Source: an uncultured Bacilli bacterium (GTDB lineage: Bacteria > Bacillota_I > Bacilli_A > RF39 > UBA660). From it: DNA of 10,473 nt. The position numbers and the translations under genes are program-made. The notes under the pieces were generated by a model that was not told the origin of the DNA, did not search any database, and worked only from the letters and a program-made list of their open reading frames with translations. This document shows, one piece after another, positions 1 to 6,001 of this stretch. Location: NCBI GenBank assembly GCA_948629335.1, contig CAPHZB010000037.1, forward strand, positions 3,929 through 14,401, read 5' to 3'. The first letter of the stretch is position 1. The number at the start of each line of letters is the position of its first letter.

Positions 1-210
1 GGTTCAGAAATTGGTTCATATGTTTCTACAACCTCTTCTGGTTTTTCTTCTTCTATTGTTTCTACTTCTGTATCTTCCATATTTGGTTCAGAAATTGGTT
101 CATATGTTTCTACAACCTCTTCTGGTTTTTCTTCTTCTACTGTTTCTACTTCTGTATCTTCCATATCTGATTCAGAAACTGGTTCATATGTTTCTACAAC
201 TTCTTCTTGA
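1..210 (-). repeat. 84-bp in-frame tandem repeat, about 2.5 copies visible
   Basis: Units begin at 1, 85 and 169. The first two differ at very few positions and the third is partial and more diverged, ending near 210. Each unit equals 28 codons, so copy changes keep the frame. The array continues beyond position 1. The repeats are coding (minus strand), not CRISPR: there are no spacers. Confidence 0.9.
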
Positions 211-821
211 ACTGGTTTTTCAAAACTACTTTCCTCAACCATTGTACTCTTCTCTGATTCTGTTTGCATTTGTTCTTCATACTCTGGTGGTCCAAACGAT
301 TCATAACCCAAGTCAACTTCTTCCTCAAACGCTGTTGTTGGTTCATTAATCATGAGTTCTTTCTCATTTTCAATATCTTCTGATTCTACTTGCTCCTCTT
401 CCATAGAGGAATTTTCTTCCTCTATGAATTTTCCTACTTCACCTATATCAACATTCCTAGCGTCTTGGTATTCTACTCTTTCTAAATCTTGAACTACAGG
501 TTCTTCTTCTGATTCCGAAGTTGATCCTTCACTTCCATCTAAATCAACAATATGACTTTCTATATCACGATTTTCTAGTACTGTATTTTCTTCTACCTTT
601 TCTTGTTCTTCTATAATTGGGGTACTTGATTTAATACTTCCCGATTGAACTTCTGTATGAATAGAATCCTGTTTTTCCTCTCCAATATGTTTTAAAACAG
701 TATCACGATATTTTTTTATTCTATTTCTTGTTACTTGCTCTTTTTTATCCACATAAAAACCTATGACTGCAAAAAGAGCAAATACTAGTATGACAATCAT
801 AACTATAATAGCTACATCCAT
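1..821 (-). CDS. Membrane-anchored acidic tandem-repeat protein (partial, runs off left edge)
   Basis: I do not recognise this protein. The reading frame is open from an ATG at 821 to the window edge (273 complete codons, no stop), with AGGAGG at 829-834 placed well for that start. Residues about 3-23 form one hydrophobic helix, followed by a basic stretch (DKK, then RNRIKKYR), so the bulk should lie on the cytoplasmic side. The remainder is highly acidic, low in complexity and probably disordered. Near the left edge it becomes a 28-residue repeat beginning EEVVETYEP, encoded by near-identical 84-base units. The C-terminal domain, which would reveal the function, is outside the window. Acidic linkers on a membrane helix occur in ZipA-like division proteins and in some FtsY proteins; neither is demonstrated here. 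It lies 57 bases downstream of trmL and has its own promoter. Confidence 0.85.
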   Translation of the reverse strand, partial: MDVAIIVMIVILVFALFAVIGFYVDKKEQVTRNRIKKYRDTVLKHIGEEKQDSIHTEVQSGSIKSSTPIIEEQEKVEENTVLENRDIESHIVDLDGSEGSTSESEEEPVVQDLERVEYQDARNVDIGEVGKFIEEENSSMEEEQVESEDIENEKELMINEPTTAFEEEVDLGYESFGPPEYEEQMQTESEKSTMVEESSFEKPVQEEVVETYEPVSESDMEDTEVETVEEEKPEEVVETYEPISEPNMEDTEVETIEEEKPEEVVETYEPISE

Positions 822-847
822 CTAGCATCCTCCTATTCTTTTATAAC

Positions 848-876
848 ATAATAACACTAAAATATATTTTTTACAA
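848..876 (-). promoter_or_regulatory. Sigma-A-type promoter for the acidic repeat protein
   Basis: On the minus strand TTGTAA (871-876) is followed by a 17-base spacer and TATTAT (848-853) carrying a TGn extended -10. It sits just behind the trmL stop and would give a leader of about 20 bases before the ATG at 821. The repeat gene may therefore be transcribed both from here and by read-through from trmL. Confidence 0.5.
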
Positions 877-878
877 GC

Positions 879-1385
879 TTATTTTTCCAAGAAATCCGCC
901 CCTTTAAATGTTTCTGTAAAGGATAAACCTTCATAATTTCTTTGTCTCAATGCTTCATAAATCATAATCGCTACTGTATTGGATAAATTTAGAGCACGAA
1001 TTTTACCATTCATTGGCATACGCATACAATGTTCTAAATCTTCTTTTAGAATTTCTTTGGGAATTCCTGTACTTTCTTTTCCAAAAATAAAATAAATATT
1101 TTCCTTTACATCTGAATAATCAAAACTAGTATGGGGTTTCTTCCCATATCTTGTTAAATAATAATATGTCCCCTTATTTTGTTTCTTAAATGTTTCAAAG
1201 TCTGGGTAAATAGTGTAATTGCAGTGTTCAATATAATTTACGCCACTTCTTTTAATGTGTGCATCATCTAATTTAAAACCAAGGGGTTCAATCAAATGCA
1301 AATGTACATTGGTCCCCGCACAAGTACGCATAATATTTCCTGTATTTCCAGGGATTTCCGGCTCATATAAAACAACATGAATCAT
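879..1385 (-). CDS. trmL: tRNA (cytidine(34)-2'-O)-methyltransferase TrmL (SPOUT family)
   Basis: TrmL (YibK/CspR family) transfers a methyl group from S-adenosylmethionine to the 2'-O of the wobble nucleotide in tRNA-Leu species. The 168-residue length is normal. Family motifs are all visible: EPEIPGNTGNIMRTC near residues 8-22, IEPLGF at 32-37, RSGVNY at 46-51, FGKESTGIP at 101-109, and the trefoil-knot SAM-binding end MPMNGKIRALNLSNTVAI at about 123-140. The ATG overlaps the TGA of the upstream gene (ATGA), and AGGGTGAT lies inside that upstream gene, pointing to translational coupling. TrmL is housekeeping, so the coupling says little about the function of the upstream membrane protein. 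Confidence 0.95.
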   Translation of the reverse strand: MIHVVLYEPEIPGNTGNIMRTCAGTNVHLHLIEPLGFKLDDAHIKRSGVNYIEHCNYTIYPDFETFKKQNKGTYYYLTRYGKKPHTSFDYSDVKENIYFIFGKESTGIPKEILKEDLEHCMRMPMNGKIRALNLSNTVAIMIYEALRQRNYEGLSFTETFKGADFLEK

Positions 1386-1888
1386 TCTTGTATCACCCTA
1401 TCTAAAAATGCAGTAACATCTTCTAAAGAAATGTTAGCAATATCTTTATACAACAAGTCTACAATTTTACCATTTTCCAAAACATAAAGATTTGCCTGAT
1501 TACTTGGAATTGCAATGTACTTTAAATGTTCATCAAAATATTTTTCCTTTAAGTTACTATAAAATCTAGGACGAACTTGATTTAAATTCAAATAAATAAT
1601 CTCTTTAGATAATTCATTTTCAACTATATAGTCTCTAAAAGATTTTTCAAAGTTTTGTAATGATACATCTGAAGAATCAGAAGTGTAAAGAATAATTCTG
1701 CGGTTTTCTACAACGTAACTTTTTAAATCATCTTCCTTGATTTCGTACAATACATCTAATCTTTCGTTCGTTACTATTTTAGTAGATTCGTTATCTTCAT
1801 AAATTTTTTTTACAAATAAAATAGCGACAATAGTTACAATAAAAAGAAGCACTACTAAAACATAATTTTTCAATTTAACCTGCCTCAT
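1382..1888 (-). CDS. Membrane-anchored, cysteine-free thioredoxin-like protein
   Basis: The product is 168 residues starting at ATG 1888. An in-frame ATG lies at 1903, but the predicted transcription start is next to it, while a GGTGAG ribosome site precedes 1888, so the later start is preferred. Residues about 8-27 are one transmembrane helix with basic residues on both sides. The rest has the rhythm of a thioredoxin fold: a beta strand (RIILYTSD, 64-71), a helix, a second strand (EIIYLNL), then a possible cis-proline segment (YIAIPSN, 124-130) followed by NLYVLENGKIVD. The position where CxxC would sit reads SDSSD, and there is no cysteine in the whole protein, so it cannot be a dithiol oxidoreductase. 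The fold assignment is inference from the pattern; the function is unknown. Confidence 0.8.
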   Translation of the reverse strand: MRQVKLKNYVLVVLLFIVTIVAILFVKKIYEDNESTKIVTNERLDVLYEIKEDDLKSYVVENRRIILYTSDSSDVSLQNFEKSFRDYIVENELSKEIIYLNLNQVRPRFYSNLKEKYFDEHLKYIAIPSNQANLYVLENGKIVDLLYKDIANISLEDVTAFLDRVIQE

Positions 1889-1911
1889 TATCTCACCATC
1901 CATCTATCCAC

Positions 1912-1940
1912 ATTCTATCATATATATACTCGCTAAGCAA
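1912..1940 (-). promoter_or_regulatory. Sigma-A-type promoter for the thioredoxin-like/trmL unit
   Basis: On the minus strand TTGCTT (1935-1940), a 17-base spacer and TAGAAT (1912-1917) with an extended TGA just before the -10. Transcription would begin near 1905, leaving a short leader to the ATG at 1888 and too little for the ATG at 1903. Confidence 0.6.
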
Positions 1941-2019
1941 GAAAAAATGATTAGAACATATGGTTTAAATCCATACCAAAAAAGAAGAGAAAATATTATT
2001 TCTAATCTTTATTTTCAAA

Positions 2020-2051
2020 GAAAAAAATTAGTAATTAATATTAACTACTAA
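2020..2051 (-). terminator. Rho-independent terminator of the Clp-like ATPase operon
   Basis: An 11-base inverted repeat with one mismatch (2028-2038 against 2041-2051) is followed on the minus strand by seven T residues (2021-2027). It lies 26 bases beyond the stop of the ATPase gene. Confidence 0.75.
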
Positions 2052-2076
2052 TCTTCATTTTTTCTTTTGAGCTTGT

Positions 2077-3033
2077 TTAGATAAACTCATCCATTCCTCT
2101 AATCTCATCAACTGTTACAATAGGAAGAACAATCCCTTCCTGTTCACAAAGACGTGCGAATTTTTCTCTAAATATTGTAAGTTCCTTAATAATACTATCT
2201 GGATAAATCCGTTTGCTATTTTTAATAGCATTATATACATCTAAAATGTTCACTTCATTTCTGTTTTCAAATAAGGCATTCGAGAAAGCCGCAGTTAATA
2301 CAGAAAAGGCAACATCTGGATACATGGCAGCTAAACCATAAATTCGCTTAAATTCTGATGTAGCACTTACAATCTGTTTCACTAGAAGTTCAGTGACATA
2401 CTCATTGTATTTAAAATGTGCCCCCGTTTGATGGTTTATCTTAGGTAACGTTCCCATTAAAATCTTGACAGTTACCTCTTCACTAGGCTCTGGAACTTCT
2501 ATTTTCTCAAAACGTCTTAAGAAAGCTCTATCACGAATAACATAAGCATCATATTCCTCTGTAGTTGTTGCACCAATTGCTTTTGTATCTCCACGGTCTA
2601 AAATTGGTTTTAAAATGTTCGCTAAATCCATAGGTCCATCGGTTCGACCACCAATTAAAGTATGAATTTCATCGATAAAAACAATTACTTTAGAAGTATT
2701 CTTTAATTCATCAACAAGTAAAGAGATAATTAATCTTTCCTCCCCACCCATCGTGATTTTACCAACTAAAGAAGAAGAGCCTACTTTTATAACTCTATAA
2801 CCAGCTAAAGCATTAGGAACTTCTCCACGCTGAATTAAATAGGCCAGTCCTTCCACAATCGCCGTTTTACCAATACCTGCTTTTCCAACTAAAAGTCCAG
2901 ATTTTTCAGGTGTCAAAAGTGTCATAATTAAACGTTTAATTTCTTCTTCACGAGCAATTGCTGGATTTGTAATATATTGTTTTTGTGTTAAATCTTCACC
3001 ATACTGCCCTAATACACTGAAATTCATCTCCAT
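2077..3033 (-). CDS. Stand-alone AAA+ ATPase resembling the D1 module of ClpA/ClpB/ClpC
   Basis: Only one AAA+ module is present in 318 residues; HSP100 proteins of this type have about 750-870 residues with an N-domain and two ATPase rings. Residues 8-35 match the lead-in to D1 (YGEDLT, then NPAIAREEEIKRLI). Walker A is GKAGIGKT (50-57), Walker B is VIVFIDE with the acidic pair at 121-122, sensor 1 lies in IGATTTEEY (153-161) and the arginine-finger pair is RRF (173-175). The small helical subdomain follows, with a PDVAF segment matching PDKAID of Clp proteins. The aromatic pore loop (KYRG in relatives) reads KITMGG, lacking tyrosine. There is no N-domain, no coiled-coil M-domain clearly seen, no D2 and no ClpP-docking loop. 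The start lies one base after the lipoprotein stop, with AGAGGG upstream, so the two are co-translated. The substrate is unknown. Confidence 0.88.
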   Translation of the reverse strand: MEMNFSVLGQYGEDLTQKQYITNPAIAREEEIKRLIMTLLTPEKSGLLVGKAGIGKTAIVEGLAYLIQRGEVPNALAGYRVIKVGSSSLVGKITMGGEERLIISLLVDELKNTSKVIVFIDEIHTLIGGRTDGPMDLANILKPILDRGDTKAIGATTTEEYDAYVIRDRAFLRRFEKIEVPEPSEEVTVKILMGTLPKINHQTGAHFKYNEYVTELLVKQIVSATSEFKRIYGLAAMYPDVAFSVLTAAFSNALFENRNEVNILDVYNAIKNSKRIYPDSIIKELTIFREKFARLCEQEGIVLPIVTVDEIRGMDEFI

Positions 3034-3034
3034 A

Positions 3035-3439
3035 TTATCCCTCTATATATCCTATTGTTTTAAAAAAATCTATCGTATCTTCATAACTTTGTTCACCAAC
3101 TAAAGAACCATTGATATCAGAAACTCCTTTTTCTATATAAATAAGTGTCGGTGTTCCCTTCAAATCTACTTTTTCTTTTAAGTTTTTTTCTTCCGCTGAA
3201 CTAAGAGATGACGTATTAATACTATAAGCCTTTATATTTTTATCTTGCAATGCTTTCCTTAAAATAGGCTCGTAACTTTCACAATGGCTACATCCAGTTT
3301 TGTGAATATATAAAACAAAACTTTCTTTATCACTAATTTTATCTTTCAAATCTTGATAACGAATCGACTCTAATGATTGTTTTGAAGAACAACCACACAC
3401 AAGAAATAACATGATAAGCGCAAATAATACTTTCTTCAT
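3035..3439 (-). CDS. Thioredoxin-fold lipoprotein with CSHC active site
   Basis: The ATG at 3439 is chosen because GGAGGT (3444-3449) lies just before it; an ATG at 3451 overlaps that ribosome site. The 134-residue product has a lipoprotein signal peptide (MKK, hydrophobic core, then VCGC with Cys17 as the lipid anchor). After it comes a thioredoxin-like domain: strand FVLYI, active site GCSHCESY with Cys50 and Cys53, and the cis-proline loop GTPTLIYIEKG (Pro97). It should sit on the outer face of the membrane and act as a thiol-disulphide reductase or oxidase, or bind a partner. It resembles the bacteriocin-accessory and TlpA-like small thioredoxins, but no bacteriocin gene is nearby. It is the first gene of an operon with the Clp-like ATPase, which would be cytoplasmic, so a direct physical partnership is not obvious. 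Confidence 0.9.
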   Translation of the reverse strand: MKKVLFALIMLFLVCGCSSKQSLESIRYQDLKDKISDKESFVLYIHKTGCSHCESYEPILRKALQDKNIKAYSINTSSLSSAEEKNLKEKVDLKGTPTLIYIEKGVSDINGSLVGEQSYEDTIDFFKTIGYIEG

Positions 3440-3458
3440 AACTACCTCCATCTTTATT

Positions 3459-3464
3459 ATTATA
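3459..3464 (-). promoter_or_regulatory. -10 box (TATAAT) for the lipoprotein-ATPase operon
   Basis: A perfect TATAAT on the minus strand ends about 20 bases before the ATG at 3439. The expected -35 region is only a T-rich tract (3482 and upwards), so the -35 is weak or unusual. Confidence 0.45.
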
Positions 3465-3644
3465 CCCCATTATCAAATAAAAAAAAAGTTCTAAATAAAC
3501 AAAATAGGAATTAATCTAACCCCTTACTTGAAGATCCTAAAGTATCTATAATTTCTTCTAACTGTATTTTCATAATCCTTCGCTTTCCTACTTACATATT
3601 CCATTTTTTAAATTTTTGATGATACTGTCTTCATAAACATAATT

Positions 3645-3840
3645 CTTCCTTTGTAATACAATCAAAGAGCCAAATTACTTCTTTTAGTTTAGTATGATTA
3701 ATGTTTTCTTTAAACTGTTTAAGATTTTCTATTTTTCTTCTAACAAGCACCTAATTTAGTCTCTATAATTCTGTCTTCCATCACCAAGATGAAATCAAAT
3801 TCAATACCTTGATTATCCCTAAAATATGCCCATTTTACTA
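3645..3840 (-). pseudogene. Remnant of a DUF4143-type AAA ATPase C-terminus
   Basis: On the minus strand 3740-3837 reads KWAYFRDNQGIEFDF then ILVMEDRIIETKLGA before a TAG. This fits the conserved end of DUF4143 ATPases, where a strand such as YFRD.G.EvDFi is followed by a short strand and IEvK. After a frame change, 3651-3735 reads IENLKQFKENI and KEVIWLFD, the usual continuation. Stops and frameshifts lie on both sides, and no Walker motifs or HTH were found upstream. It is therefore a scrap of a formerly larger gene (family length about 400 residues). The family call rests on short segments and is moderate. Confidence 0.45.
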
Positions 3841-4111
3841 TTTGTACTCTTCATTGCTGCTATAGTTGACTCTTGCCTATCCAATCTTTTTCTAAGAAAG
3901 GGATACTGTGAAATGAAATACACTTCTTTAGTCCTTTTTTCCTTGATTTCAACTCACATATCAATCATCATCCAATTTTAATATAAAACTCATTTTTCGA
4001 TTAATAGTGAAAAAGTCATTTTATATTGAAAAGAAGCGCTGTGTTATAAAGATGATTGTATTATAAAAACGGCAGGATTCTTATTCTTATGACGTTTTAC
4101 TGTCTATAAAT
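3841..4111. other. Non-coding stretch, probably decayed sequence
   Basis: I see no intact gene here. Short open fragments exist on the minus strand (for example one reading KEVYFISQYPFLRKRLD near 3860-3930) but they have no ribosome site and no family I recognise. They may be further debris of the pseudogene beside them. A 6-bp inverted repeat AAAACG/CGTTTT lies at about 4066-4098. Confidence 0.4.
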
Positions 4112-4164
4112 AAAAAGGAATCAAGAGAATTACTTATTTTGGTAATATTCTTCATTCCTTTTTT
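4112..4164. terminator. Long bidirectional terminator hairpin
   Basis: The sequence beginning AAAAAGGAAT at 4112 pairs with ATTCCTTTTT ending near 4163, and the arms continue inward imperfectly through AAG.GAAT.TAC against GTAATATTCTT. On the minus strand it follows the LysM gene stop (4174) directly; on the plus strand it is followed by T-rich sequence (4160-4175). Confidence 0.7.
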
Positions 4165-4173
4165 ATGTTTTTT

Positions 4174-4608
4174 TTAATATCGAACAACTTGATTTTCTAA
4201 AACAACTAAATCAGGATTATTCATCAAAAGTTCTGTTATAGGTACGCCAACTTTTTCAGAAATACTTCTAATTGTTTCTTCTTCTGTTACATAAGCTTTC
4301 TTTCCTCTTGGAATTAAAATAACTTCTTCTGGATAGATAAAATCTCCATCATCTAGTCCATTTAGTTTTAATAAGCTTAGGTAATCAACACCATGTTTTT
4401 TTGCTATAGCATACATATTATCCCCTTTTTTTACAATATATTTTTCATAGCTATTATCATATTTAGGAACAATCAAAAAACTACCTGGCTGTAAATCCAT
4501 ATCCATTACAATTCCATTTAATTTTTTTAATTCTTCCTTACTAATTCCAACTTCTCTCGCAATACTATCTAATGTATCACGACTCGTTACTTGATAAATT
4601 CCGTACAT
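4174..4608 (-). CDS. Three-LysM-domain protein without signal peptide
   Basis: LysM modules bind N-acetylglucosamine polymers such as peptidoglycan. Three are seen in 144 residues: residues 4-49 (YQVTSRDTLDSIAREVGIS ending LIVPK), 56-101 (KYIVKKGDNMYAIAKKHGV ending ILIPRG) and a more degenerate one at 104-143 (YVTEEETIRSISEKVGV). There is no signal peptide or membrane helix, so the protein should stay in the cytoplasm. In spore formers such proteins (SafA, SpoVID-type) act in the mother cell on the spore surface, which would suit the coat genes nearby; this is inference. GAGGTGG (4613-4619) precedes the ATG. It lies 47 bases behind the upstream 423-residue gene, with that gene's terminator between them. 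Confidence 0.88.
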   Translation of the reverse strand: MYGIYQVTSRDTLDSIAREVGISKEELKKLNGIVMDMDLQPGSFLIVPKYDNSYEKYIVKKGDNMYAIAKKHGVDYLSLLKLNGLDDGDFIYPEEVILIPRGKKAYVTEEETIRSISEKVGVPITELLMNNPDLVVLENQVVRY

Positions 4609-4632
4609 TTAACCACCTCATAATACTATATG

Positions 4633-4657
4633 AAAAAAAGAGGAAAATGCCTCTTTT
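4633..4657 (-). terminator. Terminator overlapping the stop codon of the 423-residue membrane protein gene
   Basis: AAAAGAGG (4636-4643) pairs with CCTCTTTT (4650-4657), with T residues following on the minus strand. The stem includes part of the stop codon at 4656-4658. It would reduce read-through into the LysM gene. Confidence 0.75.
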
Positions 4658-5927
4658 ATGAAAGAAATACCCCAAATTTTAAAGATTTATTGTATGCAAA
4701 CTCTGAATTAGAAAGTACCGTTTTTGACCCAGTCATATCACTATAATAGCGAACATCCTTATCATAGATGTAATAAATAAAATCATTCTGATAAACCACT
4801 TGTTCTATATTTGTTGTATCAAATAAGTATGTATACTGGGTTTCATTTAGAATAGGAGCTTTATAAACATGATATACATTTCCATCTTTTTGATAAAAAT
4901 AATAGCTTCCTGCTTTATGTGTTCCTATTTTATCAACTCTATCAAATTGTTGGTATTTTTGATCAACTATTTTTTCTTGATGAAATGTTAATTTATTTTG
5001 GTAAGCTACATAACTACTTACATCTTTCCATGCACCATTTTCATAAATTTGAATGCCTGTATCTTGGTTTCCATTTTTCCGAATTTGTTTATTCTCTAAA
5101 GATACACTATATTGTTCTTTTCTGCTTTTATCGAAAAAGTAAGCATTTTCATCGATAACTCCCATAAAATAGCCATCTAAATTTAAAGCCGTATTACTGA
5201 TTAATGTCTCTTTCTTACCACTTTTTATGTCAATTTTAAATAATTCATTAAATGTATATTTTTGATTATAATCTGCGCTCAAATAGAAACTTCCATCAAA
5301 AATAGTCATCGTTTTCGTGTAAATATCACTTGTAAATAGTTCTATATTTTTATAGACATCTTTTTGATTAATCAAAGAAAGTCCTTTATAATTTTCAACC
5401 GCTAGATAATGATTAGGAAGTATATTTTTTCGGTAAATGGTAAGAGTGCCCTTCTTTAAAAAATCTGTTTTATCTTCTATATAAGCGCTATCATTGTATT
5501 CTAAGGTACTTACAAAATTATCCACTTCTACACTTTTTCCCTTTATTGTATGATAAGGATACATAATATTATCTTTTAAACATAATATAGAATGAAATTC
5601 TTCCTTTGTTTTAAATGTTGGGTAGATACAAGTATAATCGTTTCCTTCATAATAAGAAATATCCTGAATGATATAGCTTTTTTTATGAAGCGGTTCAAAA
5701 ATGCGAAATGAAAATAAATGATTTTTCACACGAACTTCAAAAGAATAATGATCCTGTTCATTTTTTTCATGATATATAAGTGCTTCCTTTACTTCCAAAG
5801 AAACATCATCTTTCTTTATTGTATAATTTACTTCATGAGAAGCACCACCTTTTTTTAATAAACAAGAAAGAACTATATAAAAAACGAGTAAAAATCCAAG
5901 TAAAATCACCATTTTTTTAATCGACAT
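4656..5927 (-). CDS. Unrecognised membrane-anchored extracytoplasmic protein
   Basis: I do not recognise this 423-residue protein. The ATG at 5927 is preferred over a GTG at 5939 because GGTGGTGG lies just before it. Residues 5-24 are hydrophobic and end with VLSC, so it could be either a simple N-terminal anchor or a lipoprotein with Cys22. The remainder is soluble, rich in Tyr, Lys, Asp and Asn, and built of alternating beta-strand-like segments with short turns (several YxxxxxNxxYF-like stretches), suggestive of a beta-propeller or similar repeated beta fold outside the membrane. No catalytic motif is seen. It is transcribed divergently from the CmpB-type gene, with overlapping promoter regions. 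Confidence 0.85.
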   Translation of the reverse strand: MSIKKMVILLGFLLVFYIVLSCLLKKGGASHEVNYTIKKDDVSLEVKEALIYHEKNEQDHYSFEVRVKNHLFSFRIFEPLHKKSYIIQDISYYEGNDYTCIYPTFKTKEEFHSILCLKDNIMYPYHTIKGKSVEVDNFVSTLEYNDSAYIEDKTDFLKKGTLTIYRKNILPNHYLAVENYKGLSLINQKDVYKNIELFTSDIYTKTMTIFDGSFYLSADYNQKYTFNELFKIDIKSGKKETLISNTALNLDGYFMGVIDENAYFFDKSRKEQYSVSLENKQIRKNGNQDTGIQIYENGAWKDVSSYVAYQNKLTFHQEKIVDQKYQQFDRVDKIGTHKAGSYYFYQKDGNVYHVYKAPILNETQYTYLFDTTNIEQVVYQNDFIYYIYDKDVRYYSDMTGSKTVLSNSEFAYNKSLKFGVFLS

Positions 5928-5943
5928 ACATACCACCACCCTA

Positions 5944-5949
5944 ATTATA
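5944..5949 (-). promoter_or_regulatory. Extended -10 promoter for the 423-residue protein
   Basis: On the minus strand TGCTATAAT is a perfect TATAAT with the TGn extension. No convincing -35 is present at 16-18 bases, as is common for extended -10 promoters. Confidence 0.5.
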
Positions 5950-5972
5950 GCACAATTTTATAAAATCTATGG

Positions 5973-5978
5973 TACAAT
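5973..5978 (+). promoter_or_regulatory. Extended -10 promoter for the CmpB-type gene
   Basis: TGGTACAAT places a TGn extension (5970-5972) before TACAAT. It faces away from the minus-strand -10 at 5944-5949; a 12-base perfect palindrome (5955-5966) lies midway between them. No clear -35. Confidence 0.4.
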
Positions 5979-6001
5979 AAATAAAGAAAGTGGGACACGC
6001 T

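Noticed and set aside
1..210. Possible CRISPR or non-coding repeat array
   Set aside because: The units are contiguous, 84 bases long with no spacers, and translate in frame as part of a long open gene.
11..349. Open frame on the plus strand with leucine-rich repeats
   Set aside because: It is the antisense of the acidic repeat gene: Glu-rich codons read backwards give Leu/Phe-rich sequence. It has no ribosome site.
1382..1385. Possible TGA reassignment to tryptophan (Mycoplasma-type code)
   Set aside because: TGA ends the thioredoxin-like gene exactly at the trmL start in an ATGA overlap, and tryptophans in the window are encoded by TGG.
4624..4632. CATATAGTA on the minus strand as a sigma-K -10 for the LysM gene
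   Set aside because: It fits CATANNNTA, but transcription would start inside the ribosome site (4613-4619) and no AC lies at the -35 distance.
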